Positions 1 to 13,109 are shown, numbered from the stretch's first letter. The stretch is DNA of 64,000 nt from Selaginella tamariscina (GCA_003024785.1 PUQB01000019.1:62001-126000), one strand, 5' to 3'. Notes: generated by a model not told the origin, from the sequence alone. Numbers and translations: made by a program.

Positions 1-2984
1 TATATATATATATATGTATGCTATCTTACAAGCTAGTACATAGAGTTATAACACACACACACAGACACACACAACTTACATTATAAGAGTGTTGATTATA
101 CTCAAGGTGTTGATGTGTTTCTTCATCTAATAAGGTGCGTGCCTCGTTGCAAGTAGAGCATTTACAATCACCACCTAAGAATATAGGAACCCAATTCATT
201 CCGCCTAGATGCTCCGCAAGAAGTGGTGCACAGTTGTCACTCTCTATAAATATTTTATCCCGTGTTCCTGGCTTGATAATCTAAACAATCCAACCGTGTG
301 TATGTATGTACGTATGTATGTGTGTATGTGTGTGTATACACACTGACTTACAACAGTATATACTGAATTACGGACGACATGTAGTACCAAAAGCGACTTA
401 CACACATATACTTACATATACATAGCTATGCGTGTGTGTTAATTTGTGTACCTGAACAATGGCATTGACGAGTACACGAACAAAGGGTGGCAAGTTTACA
501 ATGAAAAGAGCTACAAGTCGAGTAGGGTAATTTTCTTGTACAAGTACGCAGCAGGATTTGGTCAATTGAAGCGGAAATCCAACGGAGGGAGCTCCAGCAC
601 AATCTAGAATCACAATCAGCCGACGATCTTCACCGTTGAGTAGGTTCTCTACACCGTATTCTATGTGTGAAACTGCATAATTGACGAAAATATCATTTTA
701 AGTAGATCACACACACACACACACAATACTGTACATGGGTTCCTGATGTGTGAGAGAGATATGCTATATTTAATGTTTTTTGGGTATAAGATGCACCGAA
801 TATTAGTACAATCCTACAAACATGAATCATAATGGTTGTTTTATAACAATCACATGTAGTACGAAGGCCATCTGGACAAGGTGCGTGCAGGCATAATACA
901 TAAAACCTATACATAACGCATATCATACATATACACACATCATTTATCCATATGTGTGAGTATGCTTGTGTTATAATAATGACATAAATACCAATTGCCT
1001 GGGCAAAACGGGGACGCTGTGAGGATATAAGTCTTGATGAAGCAACTCCAAGTCGGATAATAAGCACTGGTCTGCCTTTCGAGTCTTCTTGATGCCAGTA
1101 AACAAGCTGGGAATATTCCTCGAGCTCTCGTACGGATAAAACCTGAAGTTTTCCCGCCAACCCACATTCTTCTTCACTAATGCAATAAACTTTTTCATGT
1201 TGCCATTTGCTGCCACCATAAACCTTTGCAAGTCATCGTTGCTTATTCTAAACATATAGAAGTAGAGTAAGCATGTATGTGCGTGTGATGTGTATATAAA
1301 CATGATACGAATATCGATAAACTTTCTGTATAAACCGTTATACGCATATTGCTTTTAAAAAACTTCAAAATCAATTTTATATCAATGCTGCATACATGAT
1401 GTATCTATGTGTACATGTTATGCAGATAAGACTTAAAATCTACAGTAAAGTCCAGCATGCTATTACATCTGTTTACCTTTATGTACCGTATGACATACAG
1501 ACATCTACAGTCTAGAAGTAGCATGCCACATAAAGCATACATACATAAACTATGTATGTATTTCTCTCTGTATGTGTGAGGGTACCTGTCTGGTAATATC
1601 ACACCTTCGTCTTCCAATTGCTTTCTCAATGTCATTTGAGCGTCCTCCCTACAAAACGACCCGCATTCCTTATATTTGTTTCCACACAACTATATAATCA
1701 TTATTTTTACATGTTTAGCACTGTAGATATATAGATTAAGAAAGAAAAATTGACAAAAACTCTCTCAAACTCATTCCTACATGCGTATATAGCTCTATCT
1801 GTTGATATATCAATAAGTCAATAAACAAATAAAAGTTAAACTAAATAAGGAGATAAGAGATTAAACTCTCATACCTATTTTGCACGGGAGATTGAGGTGT
1901 CGGAGGCCGTGAAGGTGGTCTAGCAATAGCTGTTTCTGGAAATACATTATTGTTGCTCTGTGTTGCTTGATCCCATGCGTTCGTAATTGTTGTTGCAATA
2001 GATAGAAACACCACTGGCTTTGAGAATACCTATAACAAAAGACAATTGTGTGTGTGTGTGTGTGTGTTGTGTGACTAATAACTAATGGATGTAATGACCT
2101 GTATCCTCGTTGAATACTATAAATACTAATGGTCCACATAATCAATAAGCCACAAATATAAATGTATGCACATTCACATGCAGCTGTATATTACTGTGAA
2201 TGCAATATGCTGTTACAATGTAATGGTGTCTGTGTGTGTGTGTACGTTAATGCTAGTCTAGAATGCTACTACATTATGGTTTAAATCAATCTGTGTGTAC
2301 GTGTGTCTCTATGTCTGTACGTGACTGTTGCCTATGGAACTTATGCATAATTATGAGATGTAATGATCTGTACAGAGAGAGAGAGAGAGCAAGAGTATAT
2401 CATGTATTACTATGAACGTAATTATCTTATAATCTATGTACACTGACAATCCATCTGAGCTTATCCCAGCATGTTATGGTCCTGGACAAATATAATGTAC
2501 AACTACATATGTCAGTACAGTCACAGTAATATTACAGAGGTACATATGATCTACAGTTATATTAATGCCACATGTGAGATTCTCAATCTACACACACTGT
2601 ATGAACAAACCTGTGCACCCTGGATCAAATAGCGAAACGGAGCCCATCTCTGAAGCCAAACCAAGGGCGGAGTCCGAAAAAGGGGGATCGCTTGAATGAT
2701 CCACCAAAGAGGGGGAATCTGTGTTGAATACCTCTTCTAAGCAGCTCCAGAGCGCCCACCTTGAGCACGAACATCCCGAATTGCGCAGTGGAATGTTGAG
2801 TTACCTTTATGGATTTGAGAGAGATTGCTGCCCTTGTGATGGCGGATTTGGGGACGGATGCAAGCGACATGCGTGGATTGTTCTTCTTCTTCTTGCTCCT
2901 CTGCTGCTGCAGCTGAGACTTGCCTGTGTGTATCTCCACACTCATCCTGCACACGTTCTCGTCTTCGTCCTCTGTAGAAGGCAT
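1..2984 (-). CDS. SEC14-like CRAL-TRIO lipid-transfer protein (C-terminal end outside window)
   Basis: Members of the CRAL-TRIO/SEC14 family carry phosphatidylinositol and other lipids between membranes. The visible exons, in transcript order, are about 2805-2984 (start MPSTEDEDENV, basic and Ser-rich), about 2614-2722 (Trp-rich, ending RWAPFRYLIQGAQ), about 1868-2029 (hydrophobic start, then a Pro-rich stretch RPPSRPPTPQSP), about 1587-1649, about 992-1249 (CRAL-TRIO N-lobe with GWRENF, SVRELEEYSQLVYWH and RPRFAQAI), 452-672 (lipid-binding core with VILDCAGAPSVGFPLQ and YPTRLVALFIVNLPP) and 80-280 (KPGTRDKIFI, then LGGDCKCSTC). The splices at 992/672 and 452/280 keep frame, and a GTAAGT donor at 74-79 shows that the gene continues to the left. 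Within the 992-1249 exon the frame changes at the A-run 1138-1141: one T seems to be missing in the transcript between WRENFRF and LSVRELE. The family call is secure; the first two exons are less certain. Confidence 0.82.
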
Positions 2985-4457
2985 TCCTAGAACCCTAAAA
3001 CGAAGAGATTAGTGAATATAGTTTTAAGTACAAACACGAGACCCACGCCGTGAAGAACGATTGAGATTCCAGTCATTTGGACGGCTGTGATTGGGCCAGC
3101 GAGATGTAAGTACAACATAAACAAATCGAGCTGATTGACTATGTTCTATATTTCATAATATATAATATATTTAGTGGCGTACATACTTAACATTAGTATA
3201 TTGATGAATGAAAATAGAAAACAAATAAATAGTATATATGGGAATTCACACGAGTTATATGTATATTTAAGTATTTACATTACAGATATGGCGATATAAA
3301 GGTTCCCGACGGTTGATTATCGTTGTAGATCGTTTTGCATCAGGACCGCAGTGAATAGTTTTTGCATTCTCTGCGTTCCCGTTGTCAAATTATCGTAGAA
3401 GGTGGCCAACTGTCCGACCAAGCTTTAACAGACGACGGAAATGCTCAAGGCTGCTTCAGTATCCATGCGACATCTTTGAGATTTTTCATGAACTGCTCTG
3501 CTTCATTCAGAAGGCCAGGAAACTGCTCGTTAGTGATAATCCGCACAAGATGCGTTACACACGACCACAGAAGGAAAACAAACACTGCTTTTGGACATTA
3601 AGCGCCCGCTTTTGGTAATCAGCTACTTCTTGCGATTCAGTCCTTCGCTCAGTAACAAAATCAAAATAAAGAACCTCACTCAGCAATAAGCGGCCATTGT
3701 AGCTGAGGAACCCTAAATCGAGCTGTGCCCTACACGTGCGAATCGCAACCTCTTGTAGAAGGTCGAAGGTTGACGAGGAGAAGCATGTTCATGTTCTAAA
3801 TCTGTTAACTGATGGCACATTCTTCTTTGTAAAGGCTAGCCAATACATTTTTACCACGCTGTGTGTCGAACTCAATCTTGGCAAGTGTGTAGCCCCCCTT
3901 ACTTCTGGATAGGAGATGAACCTCCTCCCACTTAAGTGGATCTCACCGGGAGAAACCACAATCCTGCTAGGGGTTAGTGAATATGAGTAGAAAAGCTGCA
4001 TGGAAGGTGGTGATAGAAGAATAAAAGGGAAGCTAGCGAGATGGGATTGTTGTGTTGGGTCACGGTAGTAGTGGATGGTTGTTACGTTGAAGAATTACAT
4101 ATATAAGAATAGATGGACTAAAGAGAAAGACGAGTCGATGTATTATCTTCGATATACATACGGTTGGTAAGAGCTAGAATCTTTATATAGTTGTTCTTTT
4201 ATTTATGAATAGTTTAAAGTTAGTGTTCACAGTAACAAACAACGACGGCAATAATGTGGTCAGTGTGGAGCGCACTATTGGATTATCTTTCCTTTTTTTT
4301 TAACATATTCTCGATCGTTTGTTTTAACAACATTTTGGTATACTCTAAAACTTTAAAAGATTATATTTGAGAAATATTATAAAAGTTGCAAGATTATATT
4401 ATTTACACCAAACTTAAAAATACATTTTTAAACAAAATCATATAAAGTTTTCAAAAT
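2985..4457. other. Intergenic region with an unidentified coding-like patch
   Basis: This is the gap between the SEC14-like and GT37 genes. At about 3320-3790 the minus strand has short open stretches in shifting frames that look protein-like, for example GRLLLSEVLYFDFVTERR and NEQFPGLLNEAEQFMKNLKD, interrupted by stops. They may be a decayed gene or the exons of an unrecognised one. About 3790-4020 is also less AT-rich than its surroundings but shows no recognisable product. No RNA gene was seen. Confidence 0.4.
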
Positions 4458-4900
4458 ACATTATTTTGAATGGAATTTTTATGAACTTAATTAAAGTCAA
4501 ATCTTAATACAATATGTAATAATTTTTTTGTTTTATTAATTTCTATTACAAATTCATCAAAGATTATTTTAAAGTAGCATTATCACTCACTAAAATCACA
4601 AAAGTACATTATTTTATATGAAATTTTTATGGATCTTAAATCTTTATACAATGTGCAACGATTTCTAAATTTATCAATTTTTATTATAAATTCATTAAGA
4701 ATTATTTTAAGGTAGCATTATCACTCACTAAAATCACATTAAAAATTTAAAATACTTTATTTTATATAGAATCTCTATAAACCCAATTAAAATTAAATCT
4801 CTATATAATATGCAATAATTTATTGATTTTATCAGTTTTTATTACAAATTTATCAAGCATTATTTTAAAATAGCATTATTACTCATAAACTCACATACAA
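4458..4900. repeat. Diverged tandem repeat, about 150-bp unit, three copies
   Basis: Three head-to-tail AT-rich copies start near 4458, 4608 and 4752. Each runs from a 'cattattttatatgaa'-type start through 'gcaataatttt' to 'agcattatcactcactaaaa'. The copies differ by substitutions and small indels, so the array is old. About 4900-5558 is AT-rich with no recognisable feature. Confidence 0.75.
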
Positions 4901-5558
4901 GGACATTGCTCATCAAACTCGTACAGAAGGACATATCATTTACATAGAAAACCAAGGTGAACGTTATATTTCACATTTTGAAATATTCTTTTCCTTTTAT
5001 TTTGATTTTTCAAGGTAAGACTGATTACTTTTAAAGTGTTCTTTAATATTTCAAATAATACTCTTAATTGATACGTTTACCCCTGATATATTAATTTACA
5101 TTGTGCTTGGTTAAGTTTTGAGTTTGAATTTCACTTATTATAGTGAAAGATTATGAACAATTTGAGTTTTGATACATGTTGCTATTCTATAAAGAACTTT
5201 TATATACAGCCGATGGTCCATGTATTATATTTTTAAAATAACACTTGTTATTAGGCACGTTGGCACTTGCAAATGAGTTAAGCTTTTAACTTTGTTTAAA
5301 CTTGTAATGTGTTGAAGAACCATTTACTCTATCCATTATAGGTTTTAAATAGCTCAGATAAGTTAATTTTCATAAATTTCATCACCGATTTTCCTACCAT
5401 GACAAGTTAGTTTCTGTTACAAACAGGTTTGACAAGCTCATACACACGCACAAGCACACACACACGGATAACGCAAACTATAACCAACATATGTTGATGG
5501 ACAAATGTTAGCAACTCTACCTGTAGTTATTAATACACAATAGTATGGAGAAGCTAGA

Positions 5559-6975
5559 TTAAGGCATCAATCTTTGAATGACGTTGCAAACAGCAGTGTT
5601 TAGAGAAGATGGACAATGCAGGGACCACGTGGGCTCCTCTGGTGGTTCAACGGAGTGAGCCCTCGAACAAACCTGGTGTCTTGAACTCCGTTTGGACCAC
5701 ATTACCCAGGGGCGCAATCCGGACAAGCCCTGTGCCACTTGCCCAAAAGTCGACATCGGGGTGGTAATCAAGACATTGCAAAAGGAAAGCAGGTAGATAT
5801 CCATGAGAGCCCTCTGGTCATGTGAGAAGTTACCTGTCTGTTGCCGACCTTCGTTACTGGGGTGGTAAAAACTAATAACATGATTTCCCCCGTACAGCAG
5901 ATAGTACAGCTCCTTCAACCTGTCGAAATGTGTGTGGTTAAGTGCAGCTACCACGGTAGCCGTGCTAGCCCGACCCACGCCAACGAGCAGGTTCCTCTTC
6001 ACCAGACAGCTGAACACATCTTCTGTGTAGTGATCCTTCATGTGCATCATGGGAGGTGAGATCCTGACTTGGACTCCCACAAGCCGCCAGGCATCAGCCA
6101 GATGTGCTTTATAGAAGTTGGTGATTATTTCCCATACGGAATCCGAGGGGTGCAGCAGATACCTTGCCAGAGGTAGAAAACTGCCTCTGCATCAGGGAAC
6201 AACCGTTCAAGCTCCTCCCTAAAGGATGGTACTCTCTGAAGAACAGGTGCATAGTAAACGTTGGAGGTGATGAACAGCCAGGGACCTGCCTTGCGATTGC
6301 TGCCTGCTGTTGCCCACAAAAGAAGTAGGTGTCGTCTCTGTCGTGGTTCCAAGCCAGATACACATATAAATACAGGCAGCTCCATCCTTCTGCAGCTGCC
6401 TTTTAAGTCGCCCCTCCCCAGCCGGATAGAGTCGTTCACGCACCAACTACCTGCTGCATGCTGTTTGGGAGCATCCAAGAGCTAGATGGAAAAGGCTCAC
6501 AGAAAAGTCTGTCCATGTTCTCCTCATTTGTGATATACATAACCCTGTTAGTGAGGAGAGCATAGAGAAACGTGGAGACAAGGGCTACCATCTTGTTACC
6601 CATCCCTGGTAATCCGAAAGGCTGTTTAAGTACAAGAAACTGGCACCTGGATGAAGCATTCTTTTGATGCATGTCTCTGGTACATGTAGAATGCAGGTTT
6701 TCATATTGCCGGAGACGGCGGATGAGGTATGGGGAAGGGTAGAACGGCGGATGCCCTCGACGGTAGAGATGGTATTGGAGCCTGCTTTCACAAGTTGTAT
6801 CATTCTCCCAAGCTTTAGAAATCAAACCAGAGTTACCTGGGGTTATAACATGAATGTCGTTGTGCATGTATGGAACCGTAAAGGGACGTCCGAGCTTGAG
6901 GAGAGCATGAAGGGAGAGGAGTACAAAAGCGACCAGCCCCAAAAGCCCGACACGAATTCGAACAGAGGACCACAT
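5559..6975 (-). pseudogene. GT37 xyloglucan-type fucosyltransferase, reading frame interrupted
   Basis: GT37 enzymes are Golgi type II membrane proteins that transfer fucose from GDP-fucose to cell-wall glycans such as xyloglucan. The protein starts at 6975 with a short basic tail and a single membrane anchor (VGLLGLVAFVLLSLHALLKL). The lumenal domain then shows family blocks: NDTTCESRLQYHLYRRG, GNKMVALVSTFLYALLTNRV, FCEPFPSSSWMLP, DTYFFCGQQQ, WLFITSNVYYAPVLQRVPSF, EELERLFPDAEAVFYL, RYLLHPSDSVWEI, VGVQVRISPP, and the C-terminal block LSFCNVLITTPMSTFGQVAQ. These blocks lie in different frames: changes occur near 6440, 6375, 6283 and 6172, while everything from about 6170 to the stop at 5559 is one frame. 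No introns are needed. It is either a pseudogene or a real gene with base-calling indels, and the strong conservation between breaks favours recent decay or error. Confidence 0.85.
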
Positions 6976-7675
6976 TGTGCGGAAGTGCTGGCAAAAAAAA
7001 AAACAGTTAATATACTGTTAAGAGCGGTTATGGTAGTGTCAATTATCTGGTATATACCCATCACGGACGGCTAGAATTAACTGGAACATATAATGGCTCA
7101 TATGTGCATCTATAGGTATTTGAAATTTGCTCACGCTTTGCCTTCTGGATATGCACTTGCAACCATCTGTTAATTAGCGATAAGTTACTCTAGTTTAGTT
7201 ATTTTGTACAATTAATTAGCTTAAAACATACCTTTGAGTTTTGCCAAAAGATGCGGGTTCAAAAGAACAATACATCCTTGTATGTAGATACGGTTGCACA
7301 CAAACCTTGCCATCACATTCTCACCTGCAATTGCTCCCTTCTCCCTCTCCCTCTTACCTCCCTCTCTCACACACGCACACTCATTTGTGTATTTGTGGCC
7401 CTCTTACCTCCCTCTCACACACACACACACACTCATTTGTGTACATATTCAAATCCATTATATTACAAATTACATATATACAGCATGCATGTGTGCGTAT
7501 CTTCCGTATGTGTGTCTATATATGTGTGTGTGTGCGTGTGGTGTGCGTGCGTGCGTGTGTGTGTGTGCACACTGCAAAGAAATCACTTGCATACATGATA
7601 CGGGCTGTGTAGAGCTATTTGAGTGTATAGCTAAACCTTTGTACAAAATTGTATTTCATATTTATATAACCCAAG
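6976..7675. other. Intergenic, CA/CT-rich microsatellites
   Basis: The stretch between the GT37 start and the last BRCA2 exon. About 7340-7570 holds (CT)n, (CA)n and (GT)n tracts with two near-identical 'ctcttacctccctctcacacac' blocks about 50 bp apart. The open frames here are by-products of these tracts. No gene was recognised. Confidence 0.6.
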
Positions 7676-10600
7676 CTATACATACGATAGAATGTCTTGT
7701 ATCCGCTTTCGAAGGCATGTGAGAGTCTATTTAAACCAAAAGAAAACAAAGTGAGCTATAAACTTACTGTGTCTGTACGTGTCTGCGTGTGTCTGATACA
7801 CTCACATAGGCCTAGGATGAAGATTTGGTCTATCTAGTAACCGAAGGGCTTTGTGTGTGTGTGTGTGCGTGCGCGTGTGTGTGACAACATAGACAGCCAA
7901 AAATAGATATGTAGACATACCTGGGGCGAAGATTTGGCCCATCTAGTGACCAAAGCTGCTGACTTACATAAATGAAGAAATGGTCTTGTGTTGAGCTTGG
8001 ATGAATATACACTCAAATTGGTAGCCTCGGCAACCCACATAGAGTTTCTCTCATCTGGTTGTAGCTTTACAAGGTTACAAAAACCAACCTATTCACGCAT
8101 TAAGACAAATTAATAATAACGTACATTATTATAATGTATGGATGTACATATAAGGTAATTAAAATACTAAGAGCCATACTAGCATAAACTAATATGACAA
8201 ATAACAATAAGCTTACCACTGTCCCGCTGTAAGCAGGTTCGAACTGTGCAAATGTATCACTAAGAGCAGAAAAATCAATGGCCATCAATGAAGCTTCTTG
8301 CCCTTGTTGCTGTGAACCATCCGATACGAATATCCACTGTCTCCTACGGTCACCGCTTTCGTAGACTTCACCCACGTGTAGGATAAAGGCACTCGCATCA
8401 AACTCACTGCACTTAGATATTAACTTTTGAGTATAGAGAGAAGAGAATGAAGAGAGAAAAGAAAGAGATAATACCTATGAGTTGGTATTTCCTCCAAATT
8501 TGGTAGTTGTATTGCCGTCCGCGGGCTATACCTGAAAGTACATAATATTGGAAACTTCATATAAGTTTTAACGACGTAAAAATAAATAGCTTACTGGAAC
8601 GGTTGAGCAGACAACTTTCGCCACATCGATGACTTAACAGCACTCAAATGAAGAGTGCTCTTCTGGAGAACTGGATATGGCTTTATGTTATTAACAACAT
8701 ACGTACGTCCTTCAACCAGCTCGCTTATCTGTAATATGCATACATACTATGTTATATACAAAAGATTCGATCTAAAACTCTATGAAGTGTTTCATTCGTA
8801 AATAAACATATACAGGTACATGTATACAAACTCACCAGCGACTCATTAGGATCCCAGACTGTGATTAAGCCATCATTTGTGACACAATCGGATCCTAATC
8901 CCGCTACACGAACCTTGAAAAGACGAACCACGTCTCTTGTGTCAAGATTGGCTTCTTCAAGGGCTTTCTGTACACGTTTCTCTAAAACAGCTTGTTTTCT
9001 CATCTGTTAAAGCAAAAATAAATAATCTCTCTCTCTCTCTCTCTCCCCTCTCTCTGTCTCTCTGTCCCCCCTCTGTCTCTCTCTCTCTCCTGTGTGTGTG
9101 TGTGTGTTTGAGAGTTTTATCTACCCTGCCCTAAATTCTAGGTAGCTAATTTAACTTGAAAGTATATAGTTAAAACTCACACACACAGTAACTCAGATAC
9201 ACATTCTATGTTGTGTGTGTGTATATATGCGATATTTGCTTGGTTAGCATAGCACCTCGTAAAAGTTGAGGGTCAAGAGACTCCATTTGAAACTCATGGT
9301 AGATTGTACACATGCATATGCGGACGCACGCACACACACACGCGTTACATTCCCTACTCGAGATTAAGACGTTAAGAACAAGAGATAATCATGCATTAGT
9401 TTATGCAGCAATATATACGGAATTTAAGTATATAAAAATGTATATAATATGTATACATACAACAGTACCTGTCTTTTTGATTGATAAGCAGAGAGAGCAT
9501 TATGGTCGTCAACAGTCATATCCACGACCACTTCCGGATCCGTATCACATTCGAGTGACTTGAACAGTTTTGCACATTCTTCCTCGTAGTATTCCTCGTC
9601 AGAGGAATGGTCATCTCTCTCCAGTATTGACACCACCCCTTCCGTCACACTTGCTCGTCTGTTTTACAATATACATATCAGACACAAAAATAGATACATA
9701 TCTATCGCATACACATTCATATGCTCTGTCCCTCTCCCTCCCTCCCTCCCTCCCTCCGCCCGCCTCTCCCTCTCTCTCTCTCACACACATACACATACAA
9801 TCGTGCATACATAAATGCATACATATACATGTATGCACGCGCGAGCGTCATATAAATGCTTTAAGACGTTCAACCTCTGCTCAAAGGAAAGCTGCGCCGC
9901 ATGTTCAGCTCGTTCAGTTCTAACAACATGTAACCCACCTTTCACCCTGAAATTACACAACATAAATGGATACTATGTATGTCTAAGATATACACATGAT
10001 ATATAGTATTATACAAAGTATTCTATCGCATTTATTCCTTTATTTATGTGTTTAGATACCTTCGCAATTGTCGTGTATACACACGAAAATATTCATATAT
10101 TCAAAATTTTCGCAACAAAATAATACCATATATATTGTATAGCAATATCTACATATATACATAAACATATAGACTGTGAGTGTGTTACCTTTCTCTGTAC
10201 AAAAGGGGATATATACGAGTGATTCCTACACATGTCCAAGGGACAATTCCTCCGTCTGGTTTAATACACCTGAAAGCGACCGGCAAACAACGCTTCCTGC
10301 CTGTTTAGGACAAATAATTCATATTAATGTTCTTTAATCCGCTGGTGTTTAACTTACAAGCACCAAGTCGTTCACTCCAGTGTGCTCTGTATGTACCATT
10401 AATGTGAACAACAAGATTGACCACGCTAAAGGCCTTTAATGCAAAACAAAAATAGTCAAGGTAAGGTGCATACTGCGTGGGCGCGCGTGTTTCCTACCTC
10501 CAATGGCGGAAGACCTCCCATACCTCCAATTAGAACAGCTTCAGAGATCTAAAATCACATGATAGACATACTTTCATATTTATACACAAGTGTATACGTG

Positions 10601-13109
10601 CATCTCTCTCTCTCTCACACACACACGCACGCACGCACACCTGTAGCTTTTGTCCAACGAAGAGCTTCCCTGCTTGCAATTGTCTGGTCAATGGTGCATC
10701 CAATATAGCATCAAGGCAGTACCTGAACAAAAAATACCAGAATATATTAATTGTATCGGTTTTTCATTTGATCAAACTATTATTATGAAATCACTATAAT
10801 CTGAGTGTGGTTATATATAGATGTACTAGCATGCTTGTTTTGATTAATGTATTATAGCTCGATGTTATACATGGTAATATATTGCTGTCTGTGTATATAC
10901 GTATATATATAAATATACCATCCATCAGTCACTTCAACACGGGCAGATTCCTTGTGCTTTTCCCGGATTGCCGAGACACATAAGACCATGGTCCGTGCTG
11001 CTGAAGCATCTCTCTCACAAACTTTTCTGATGATGGATCGGTGACCAAAACCAGCCTCTTTAAGGTATCTACGAAAGCAATAAAGATAATATTAATCATA
11101 AAATGCATGTATTTAATGTTAATAAATAAAGACAGTATTAATCATACAATAAAGATAATATTAATCATACATTACTATGTACATTATATGAATGACAAAA
11201 GACTCACCGATATTTAAGCTCGCGAAGAACATTACTTAGCGTTAGAAAGCCTTGGGCCTTGCGAGGATAAGACCGCTCTTGGCAAGCTAGCTTCCATACT
11301 ATCAATCTATAATGGTTCTCCACCCACCTGAAAGAGGCACATCCATATATAAAAACGAATAACTACTACATGTGTACTAATACACAAATATGTATGTGTA
11401 AGCGCATTCCGAGAGAGAGAGAGAGAGAGACACTCACTCAGTCGTAGCAAAATGCGACTTTGCACCAGCTTCTATTAGCATATTCCGCATTTCAAAAGTA
11501 CCCACTGAATATCTGTCGCGTCCTGAGACGAACGTATACTCTTTGGCATCATCCGATGTCATGCGTTGGATGTTCGTTTTCAAATAAGTCCAGTCCTAAA
11601 ATAAAACAAGTTAGTCATATATGTAACATAGTCCACGTATCATATAATCCACGACTGTGTATATGTTGGTTCTCTACCAGGTCTGAAGTAGAAGAACTGG
11701 CAATATACCGATCAATATTTGCATATAAACTATCCACTACACATATATGCATGTACCTTGTCACTATGAGGATGGTCGTGGAAGAATTCTTGCAATGTAG
11801 GCCGAGGTGGCATTTTTAACTCTTTTTGTCCAGGAAGAACACAAAGTTCCTTTCGGATATTCTTCCCATTTGCAAGCGGGGAATCTGCCGAAGAGTTCAA
11901 TCTCTCCTGCAGTTGGTTAGGTGTGATTCCTCTTAACGGAGAAGTGAAACTGCATAAGAAGAAAACATAAAGTTAACATATTAAACACGGTTTAATAACA
12001 GAAGATGCATTTTATATATGGTCCAGACATAAAACTTTCTTTCAAGTTTTAGATTTGTTATGAACAATACTCACCGATTTCTAGGAGCGATATCCGTTAA
12101 CGGAGAAGTAAAGCTCCTAAAGAAAGAAGAAAACAGTGTTAGAAACTATGGAAGGATGTATGGATTTTCACTCACCGACGTCGAGGTTTCTTGAAAGGAG
12201 GGACTGTAGCAGGAACTTTACGCAGATTAGAAGCAGTACTAAATCCAAAACTCAAGCCTGTTATAAGATCATATATATAAACATATGATGAAGATAAAGT
12301 ACATAAGCGGTAGATGTATATACTTGCTGTGTATGAACACATGCATCAAACACACATATGCACACACTTACTATTTTCTAATATATGCAAAACATACCTG
12401 TATCGCGTTTCTTTTGTGGAGTTATATAGGTTTTCTCGTCAGGCTGATAGGTCCCATCGTCACTATGGGCGTCTTGCAGAAGCGCTTTCGCCTTACTCAA
12501 TGCAGAAGCAGAGACCGGAACAGCTTTTCCTGTAGCGGTCTGAAATAACGTATTGTTCTTCTCAGCAGGTCCTACATTGAATCCTTTAGCAGCATTTGTG
12601 CCGTCTCCCAATAGAGCAACAGCTCGCTTCATTGATGCGCTAGAAACCTGAACAGATTTGCCTGTTCCTGTTTGGAACAAAGATGCCCCAGCGCCTCGTA
12701 AAGGTGGGATATTTTCTTTTTCCGCTTGAAAACTGAGATTTTCTGCTTCAAACTTCTGCGCCTTGAGCTGAAAAAGGAAATTTTCTGTTTGTCGAAACTG
12801 GAGATTTTCTCCAGTTTGCTGCTTCCGAAGCTGAAACGGCAGATTTTCCGCACGATTCTCTGCTTCCATATCTTTCGTAAAACGAAGATTTTCCTCTTCG
12901 ATTCTCTGTTTTTTATGCTTAAGCAGGGGACTTCCTGCTTCTGTTGCTTCGATTTCACTCGGAAATGGTGCTCGTTTCTGGGATTGAGATAACAAACCTG
13001 GAATAGAGAATGCATCTTGTACTTGGCGTCCTGTCGCATCGCCGCTCAGCCATACCGTATCGCTGCACATTATGCCGCCTGGCTGCAGGCTCTCTCCTGT
13101 AGCCGCCAT
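7676..13109 (-). CDS. BRCA2: BRCA2 homologue (RAD51 loader), about 19 exons
   Basis: BRCA2 loads RAD51, and DMC1 in meiosis, onto single-stranded DNA during homologous recombination in the nucleus. Exon 1 (12398-13109) holds two BRC repeats, SLFQTGTGKSVQVSSASMKR and TLFQTATGKAVPVSASALSK, preceded by repeated ENLxF motifs. Later exons are about 12178-12257, 12075-12116, 11757-11949, 11438-11595, 11208-11327, 10919-11068, 10641-10722, 10498-10548, about 10361-10434, 10188-10303, 9877-9948, 9467-9658, 8836-9003, 8595-8732, 8475-8530, 8217-8390, 7922-8088 and probably 7676-7726. They encode the PPRPTLQEFF linker, the helical domain (DWTYLKTNIQRM, WVENHYRLIVWKLACQER, YLKEAGFGHRSIIRK) and the OB folds (VTDGWYCLDAILDAPLTRQL, SEAVLIGGMGGLPPLE, HWSERLGACRKRCLPVAF, CVGITRIYPLLY, VRLFKVRVAGLGSDC, GLITVWDPNESL). 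Joins agree in phase wherever checked, and no frame break was seen. The terminal exon is an inference from phase and a nearby acceptor. Confidence 0.93.

Noticed and set aside
1100-1170. An intron explaining the frame change in the SEC14-like exon
   Set aside because: Only a gap of about 29 nt would be available and the flanking residues align without a gap, so a one-base indel is simpler.
7241-7722. Three overlapping plus-strand open frames rich in His, Thr, Ser, Cys and Val
   Set aside because: They come from CA, CT and GT microsatellites and have no domain.
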